Assembly: GCA_964020085.1 (NCBI GenBank)
Contig: OZ026609.1
Coordinates: 2,260,901-2,324,900 of the forward strand
Direction: 5' to 3'
Length of the DNA stretch: 64,000 nt
DNA from: Micromussa lordhowensis
Taxonomy: Eukaryota > Cnidaria > Anthozoa > Scleractinia > Lobophylliidae
Position 1 is the stretch's first letter, and every line of letters starts with the position of its first letter. Shown here one piece after another: positions 33,682 through 64,000 of the stretch. The position numbers and the translations under genes were made by a program. The notes under the pieces are model-generated. The model saw only the letters and a program-made list of their open reading frames with translations, searched no databases and was not told the origin of the DNA.

Positions 33682-36600
33682 TCATCCGCGGTCATCAGAT
33701 TCAGATATAAACTGCAGTCTGGCTTCAAACCATTGCGCCTCGTCTGTCATTCCATGTGTCTTGAAAAACTCCAACAGCTTGAAGGAAGAGAGAGAGAAAA
33801 AAAACACAGCAACATTGTGACTGAACTTCAGTCAGGTGAACGGAATTACATAAATCTAGATTTTCGTCACTGCCGGTACATTCCAGTAAAATCCCCCATG
33901 AGCTACCAGCAGATAAAGAACAATTGGCAGAGGGAACTGCATGCAAGTAAGACAAGTAGATTTATAAATATCACATCTATGAACAGCGGGAGAAAAAAAT
34001 TAATGAGACGAGCAGGAGATCATCGCAATTATGTCCGGAAGTTAAGCGTCTGGAAAATTTCAGGCTGGAAAGGGACCTAAATAAAACTGTAATAATGATC
34101 ATAGAGTATTGCTTTTTTCTCGACGTAGCGTAGATCCACCACGTGTAGCGAGCGAGCTTTCTCTCCTTACCCAGTGAAAATGAACTAGTGCGACTACTAA
34201 TTGCCAAGTGCAGACTTGCTGAACACTTCATAGTATCCGAGATTTCACGTACGTACGTATAGATACAAACTATTTACCTTTTTGTATCTCTCAACAACAT
34301 TAAAGCCACAAAGATGCTGCAGTTTGTGCAGGTCAACTGGGCAAAGATAGATCGGCTGAGCTGCAGAAAGAAACAAGACAGTAGCGATTCGTAAATTATT
34401 AATCGTTTCTTTAACAGAAAATGATAAAACACTTGCGGTTTGCTTTCCCACTCTCTCCTCCCCCCTCCCCCACCTGACGTTGCCTTTTCCTGCAACAGCA
34501 AGTAAAAGCCACTGCATTTGAGCTAAACTTACGGTCCCGTGTTCCCGTGGGTTCTTATGACTTGAAAATCCATTGAATACATTGCTTTTCAGTCTGTAGC
34601 TTGCAGTTTCCTTCGAAACATACGAACGGAATTTGCGTTATCGTGAGTTCTAGTTTGATGACCTGGGTCCAGAAGCTGTTCAAAGGTTGGATAGTGCAAT
34701 TCCCTGAACGAAACGCTATCCAGTTGGCGTGAGGACAAAATCAACTGCGCTATCCACACGATCCAGTGCAGGGCGTCATTTCGAACTACCAGAGCCACAT
34801 GATAGCACACACACCGGATCTGGCAATCAAGGGTCGAAGGCATTGACCCCCGGGGGGGGGGGGAACTCTCATATAAAGAGGACGGGTTGCTCGTCGGAAA
34901 TTTTGAAAAGAACCCCTAAGACCAAGATACTGTTTTGTGGGCGTAACTTGAAATTTTTTCTCCCCAAAGAGGCACCAATTCTTACATAACACATTATCTC
35001 CTGGCATATTTTGTCATCTCAATACCCTCAAAGGTACTGCAAAAGCTCTCGCTGTGGACCTTTTGAGGCTGAACACCCTAAGAGATACCAAAACCGCCTT
35101 TTTATCCCCTAAAACGATACGACGAGCACCCCTGTAATATTTATGCGGGAGTCCTTCCCCGGGGCATTGGAATTGCTGTGTGACTACAATAGTTTTATAC
35201 AGCTTAACTCACCGAAATCCTCACTGAGATGCCCTGAGCCATTCATACAGCATGAAAACCAGATGCAGTGATCCACGCCTAATAGATGAGCAATCTCGTG
35301 CACCAGTAGCTTACAACTTCTCTGAAGAAGAAAAACGCAGAGCAATGAACACTGAAAAACATGTGTTGTGGTAGTACTACAGGTTAGTGCTAAGATAAGC
35401 CCACCATTATTTTGTTTTTAGAGCTACAGTTTAGATCACAAATATCTCTTAGTCATCTCGATTCTCTTTTGACCATTTAAGGTAAAGGTAAAGGTAAACT
35501 CTGCATATGAGCCAAGTGGCCCATCAGGCCAGAGCTTATCCCGGTTTCTGTAGCATTAAGCAACTAGGAGTATTTCTACTCCCCCCTGGATGGAATGCTA
35601 GTCCACTGCAGGGTTAGCCCAGCATTATATTTGCTGGTACCCATTTATAACTATACCTGGGTGGAAAGAGACACTGCGAGAGTAAAGTGTCCTGCCCAAG
35701 GACACAACACAATGTCCCGGCCAAGGCTCGAACCTGGAATGCTTAATCCAGTAATAAGTAAACTAACCATGAAGTCACAACACCTCCCACAATTTGGCCA
35801 TGTCATTTTGTATTCCTGGTATTAGACTGGAATGAGCTTGAAACTGAGGCTAAGCTGGGAGTCTTTTCAAATCCAAATAGCATCTATCCCCTTTTAATGA
35901 TATTCCCTTGCATAAGCCTCCATTGCAAGCTCTTTCCAGTCCAATACCAAGAATAAAATATGGTCTATTCTTCTCATGATCCGTAGTGAGGAAAAATACA
36001 TGACAATCCAAATAATGGCTGAAAGAGACTGTTCCTAGAATTATGTGAGATCAAGTCATTTCTTTGTTTATTTTTGGTTTTCACATGACATCTTCCCCAC
36101 CATATTGGATGACATAAACAAAAGATTTCTAACTAGCTTCATTCATTATTTTGTGTCATGCCAGCTAGACCTTTGTCATTTAAATCTGTTGTAATTGGTT
36201 GCTTGTATGTCATTATACACCGAATGCAAATATGGCAGACCACTCGGTCGCCGCCTAGGACGAGTTGTATGAAAGCGAGGCTAGTGAGGCCTCTGTGTTT
36301 TGCTTTTGCAATGCTTCCCCAGAAAAGTCTTGCTTTGTCGTCGATCTGGTCTGTTTCATTTCGCCCTGGCTGCGAGTTTTGTGTTTCTGAATGCCACCAG
36401 TAGGGAGTGAAATCTTCCACAGAAGAGAAAGTGTTTTCTTTTAGTTTGCCCGTTCACCTCTGAGGGGAAAACAGACGGAGGAAAGCAGTTCACGATCGCC
36501 GAGGGAACTGAAAAAGTTTGTTCGCTACATTTCAGGTTGGAAGATCTAAGCAAATATGTAACAGATCCCATTTAGCTCCAAGTCGTTGACATTTGCTTTC

Positions 36601-39321
36601 ACTGGTTTCAACGAATAGGGCAGTTCAAGTTCATTCGCTTGGTGATTCCACTGTTATATTTGTCTTGTGCAATTCCGTGCGAGTGGACGCGGACGTAAAC
36701 GACTTCTTCTTTTGAGACAGAGGATGTATTTCAAGATGAGCTTTTCTTTACCTTGGGAAAGGTATTGGCTATGCAAATCGTGTGGAACACCACTAGACAC
36801 CACATACATGTAAGCTCATCATTTTTAAAAACGATTTTCTATGATCTTCTTACCTGAAATGTAACCAACAAACTTCCGTTCCCGCGGTGATTGTGAACTC
36901 ACTTCCTTCGTCTCAACGAATTACATGGATCCACTATTTTCCCTTACAGGGGCACGATGTAATATCGTTTGCTCTCTTCTGGTGGCATTCAGAAACACAA
37001 CAGCTCGTAGGCATAGCGAAATAAAAAAGACCAGATATTGACAATGATGCAAGACTTTTCTGGGGATGCATTAACAGAACAAAATACAGAGGCCTCACTA
37101 GCCTTTTCATACAACTCGTCCCGGGCGAGTGACCGAGTGGACCGCCATATTTGCATTCGGTGTGTAGGCCTACAATGCATGCAGAGAGCTTTATTATCCA
37201 GCTCTCTGCATGCATTGCAGGCTTATGATGATAGAAAATTATCGCTTGTATGTCATTACCTAGCAGTAGCATTACTCATTTACCTGTAAAACAATCTGCT
37301 TTTTCTTGAGTGGATCAATTTGTTTTGCAGGCCAGATGTCATACCAGTGTTCCGTGGAAAAAGACAAGGATGGATCATATCGTGCAAAGCTAAAAACCTT
37401 AAAATCAGGAAAGACAGCATTTTCATCAAATTTCTTGACTAGAATAGTTATTCTTTGCAAAAATTGCTTTAATTATATAGTACGATGTTTTAGTCCTACA
37501 AACTCTCTTCAATGACATGCTTTCAATTCTGATACATAGTGCCTGTTGGGAAATTATAATACTTTATTTGTTGAAATATCACAGCAATTTCCCTTTATTT
37601 ACTCTTTCCCTAACTCTCATAACTTGCATGGCTGGTTACATACTAAAACTAAGAGGAGAAATTAGATGTTTATCAATAATGCTTACAGCAACTCTTTGGC
37701 TTCCAGCTGCCAGTCCAGCCACAAATAAATCAGGATCATCCTCGTACAGATCTACCATGGTCAGGCCGATCAAACAGAGTGCATCATCGGCAATCTGCTG
37801 CCGAAGAAGATTGTGGATGCTGTCTACTTTCAGTTGAATGTGCCCTGATAGAGCAACAAAGAAACAATCACGGAAACAATGCTGCCTGGTTGTCATGTGA
37901 ACAATGCTTAACCTACAAGGCTCAATCATCCATATATGGAATATCTGACATGCAAACCATTATCATTAAACACAAGCTTGCAGCAATGAGCTTCATACAT
38001 GTGAATCTCAAAATTTGTTATTCTAAGGTTGGGCCAAAAGGACAGCTGTAGTCTGCCCTTCTCCTTTTTCAAACTGATGCAAGGATTGACAGGATCAAAA
38101 AGTTGATACAAGACTCAAATTCTTTGACTCTTTGGGCATTGGAAGGTCAATGCAAAGAGGTCATTGCAAACATTTCATGGCACTGAGAATGGTATGCACA
38201 GTGCAAAATTTACATGTCACCTTTGAAAATCTTTGGACATATGTATTCATTTTCAACCTGTACTCTAACCTCCCAAACAGATACATTGTTTGCTGTCATT
38301 CACGTTGACTTCCATCCCCTTGAACATATGTTTTGAAGACGGAGGGATCGTATGAAAAGCTTAGGGCTAGTTTACAAGGTGTGAAGGTTACCCTAGCAAG
38401 CGGGTTAACCCTAGCTGGAAGGCAAAAGATAGCCTGGATTTTACAAGCAAAATTTCACAGGTAGGGTAACCCTACAGCCCGGGACAACTTATGTGTGGTC
38501 ACACTTAAAGGGTCTGGAAACAACTACAAAGTTAACCGGGGTAGGGGGGTTAACCCTACCTGGAGTGTTTACAAGGGAAAAAGTTAACAGAACAATTTTA
38601 TTATATTACACACCATGAGACCAACGATGATTGAGTTCTAGCTGTTTTGACTGTACCCGAGGACTTTGCCTACATGTTCTCTTTGCCGTGGTAGACGAAG
38701 CTTTCATTTTATCACTTAATTCATAATTCCAATATGCCACACCACCTGCAAGAAACGAAAGATGACCTTGGATTATAAAATCTGGGTGAGTTGGCCAGTG
38801 TGCATTCTTCCATAAAGCTAGGTTTCAGTACCTTTCTTCGAGGGTAGCTTAAGCTTCACTGTTGGCAAAACAACGACTGGCAACGAATAAAATCGCTCAG
38901 TGTAGTCCGTTAAATCATCAATGCAGGGATGGCAGTCCGAGACACTTTGATCGAAATCTCCTATGGGCAAAATGTAAATTTTTCCATCTGGGTATCTCTC
39001 CTTTATGTTCTTTCCCTCTGGACTAAAAGTTTGTTTGGTGTATTTTACTTTCCGTCCTGAAATCCAGGGACAAGTTCTCAAAAAGCTTTTAAACGTTTGG
39101 CCCTCTTCGTTGTATTGAGCTAACCAGTCGTCCAGGCTATTGGGATAGGGAATGCGTTGGAAATGAGCATTTTCTGGCCCTGGTTCAAATATTTTCGGAA
39201 TCTTAGATAATCCTATTGCATTTCTGCTTTGTTTCAGAGTTGGAAGATGAAATCCCGCGGCAAAGGACACTCCAGAATCCTGAGATTTCCTCTTCTTTGT
39301 TCGACGTCCCTTAGCCGCCAT
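33682..39321 (-). CDS. AMZ: Archaemetzincin zinc metalloprotease (AMZ1/AMZ2 family)
   Basis: Seven coding exons, 5' to 3' on the - strand: 39321-38832, 38745-38614, 37844-37687, 37397-37284, 35321-35213, 34360-34278, 33777-33682 (1,182 nt, 393 aa plus stop). All have GT/AG ends and matching phases. Exon 3 carries ADDALCLIGLTMVDLY and exon 4 VFSFARYDP, both family signatures. Exon 5 carries the metzincin site HEIAHLLGVDH followed by C-x4-C-x-M. Exon 6 has CPVDLHKLQ and FNVVERY. AMZ proteins are intracellular metalloproteases with one catalytic zinc (three His) and one structural zinc (four Cys). Here the fourth structural Cys is Asp (CPVD instead of CPxC). The N-terminal 60 or so residues are basic (KGRRTKKRK). 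No signal peptide. The last exon was found by its pyrimidine tract and LLEFFKTHG continuation. Confidence 0.9.
34847..35162. mobile_element. MITE related to the P-like transposon
   Basis: Tips CCCCCGGGGGGGG with gaactctcatataaagagga at the left, and atgcgggagtccttccccgg at the right. Inner arms cgggttgctcgtcg and cgacgagcacccctg. Flanking 8-mers GGCATTGA (34839-34846) and GGCATTGG (35163-35170) differ by one base. In intron 5 of the archaemetzincin gene. Confidence 0.7.
35480..35795 (-). mobile_element. tRNA-derived SINE, antisense copy
   Basis: Reversed relative of 16880-17173, with the tail at the left (aaaggtaaaggtaaactctg), the body ccactgcagggttagcccag and the B box complement ggctcgaacctgg near 35725. 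It is in the same orientation as the archaemetzincin gene, within intron 4. Confidence 0.8.
36130..37262. mobile_element. Element with long separated inverted arms in archaemetzincin intron 4
   Basis: Left arm 36170-36420 and right arm about 36955-37260 are complementary over about 250 nt with moderate divergence. Paired motifs are caccgaatgcaaatatggc/ccatatttgcattcggtgt, gacgagttgtatgaaa/ttcatacaactcgtc, aggcctctgt/acagaggcct, ctgaatgccacc/ggtggcattcag. The right arm also contains a short palindrome (gcatgcagagagctt...ctctctgcatgc). The 530 bp between the arms shows no coding sequence. Confidence 0.65.
38370..38574. mobile_element. Fold-back MITE in archaemetzincin intron 2
   Basis: Tips tttacaaggtgtgaagg and cctggagtgtttacaagg, inner blocks gttaccctagc, gggttaaccctagctgg and ggtaggggggttaacccta. 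Palindromic GGTTAACC cores occur in both halves. Moderately diverged. Confidence 0.55.
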
Positions 39322-39628
39322 GTTGAAATTCTATGTAACCAGGCCAGAAAGTGAAGTGTCAAGAAACATCTTTGGAGGGGGGACTCGGCAACCTGATTTG
39401 ATTTGCTCTGGAAAACTATAACTCCAGTTTAGTCGCTTGATTATAAAGCTTTTTGACTGTATTTTACAAGAATTAAGCTAATTTTAAAATCATTTCAGGA
39501 GTCGCTAATTGAGTTATCGTACTCTCAGAGGTGGCATTTTAATAAACAACAACATAGAACTGTAACCCTCCCCCGTCAGGAATTGTTTGACTGTTCTGTG
39601 GATTTGTTTCTCACGTGATGATTCCAAG
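39322..39628. promoter_or_regulatory. Divergent promoter of archaemetzincin and WASHC4
   Basis: Only 307 bp separate the two ATGs, read outward. I see no TATA box near either start. TCACGTGA at 39611-39618 is a perfect palindromic E-box, 11 nt before the WASHC4 ATG; this core is bound by MITF/TFE-type factors in animals. The WASHC4 start context CCAAGATGGAGGAAGG resembles a YY1 site (AAGATGGCGGC), and the archaemetzincin start reads ACATGGCGGC. All of this is consistent with a TATA-less housekeeping promoter, but function is inferred. Confidence 0.55.
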
Positions 39629-63801
<24,173 letters not shown>

Positions 63802-64000
63802 GTATGGTTTATAGTCATTACTTCGAACTGTTCAAAGAAGTTGGTGTAACATGACTAAACCTTAGAAAAAATATACGAACGAACTCTTTCACCCTTAAGT
63901 TGAAAATTTCAAACTTTGTGTTTCACAATATCCAATTATAAACAGCACCGCATCGATATACTACCAAGTCCGTAGCGTTGATTTGAAGGAAAAACTAATA
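63802..64000 (+). other. Start of WASHC4 intron 32
   Basis: The donor gtatgg follows exon 32. The exon leaves a partial codon (phase 1), as expected before the next SWIP segment. No further exon is visible before the window ends. Confidence 0.8.

Noticed and set aside
33613..34080. 155-codon + strand frame
   Set aside because: It is the opposite strand of the last archaemetzincin exon and its intron; the - strand exon is supported by splice sites and family similarity.

Overview
The window is animal nuclear DNA, most likely from an anthozoan cnidarian (stony coral or sea anemone). It is AT-rich, with intron-rich genes whose exons have GT/AG boundaries, and it is full of short fold-back transposons and tRNA-derived SINEs. 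The species is an inference. All gene models were built by eye, from exon reading frames, splice phases and remembered family sequences.

Left part (1-33 kb): a head-to-tail array of four secreted Cu/Zn superoxide dismutase genes on the + strand: an incomplete one at 48-1961, then 8283-12757, 15549-19550 and 28090-31716. The three complete copies have six coding exons with nearly the same phase pattern, a signal peptide, and every copper and zinc ligand. Each also has a splice acceptor exactly 12 nt before its ATG, which implies an untranslated first exon. Introns and spacers hold transposons: a 2.4-kb P-element-like transposon with an 8-bp target duplication (3999-6397), TTAA-flanked MITEs, fold-backs with 9-bp duplications, a LINE scrap and SINEs. 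The 8.5-kb spacer at 19.6-28.1 kb shows no gene.

Middle (33.7-39.3 kb): on the - strand, a complete seven-exon archaemetzincin gene (AMZ1/AMZ2 family, 393 codons). It has an intact HExxHxxGxxH site, but the last cysteine of the structural zinc motif is replaced by Asp. It lies tail-to-tail with the last SOD gene and head-to-head with the next gene across a 307-bp divergent promoter that carries a TCACGTGA box.

Right part (39.6-64 kb): the + strand gene for WASH complex subunit 4 (SWIP, WASHC4). Thirty-two coding exons (1,041 codons) were traced and the gene runs off the window. Its introns hold two minisatellites (20 bp and about 106 bp units), TTAA MITEs and SINEs. Its last visible intron holds a nested 4.1-kb DNA transposon (59548-63660) with 76-bp terminal inverted repeats and an AT target duplication. 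That element encodes a THAP/DDE transposase on + and a SAP-SWIM-YqaJ-type nuclease on -, the arrangement I associate with the ISL2EU (IS4EU) superfamily. Both genes are damaged: the transposase by a 209-bp tandem duplication in the THAP part and a 2-nt loss at a catalytic Asp codon, and the nuclease by two 1-nt frameshifts in homopolymers.

The host genes are housekeeping or antioxidant functions: extracellular superoxide removal, a metalloprotease, and endosomal actin control. I see no sign that they form one pathway. The most unusual things here are the SOD array with its conserved 5' splice position, the altered AMZ zinc motif and the nested two-gene transposon.
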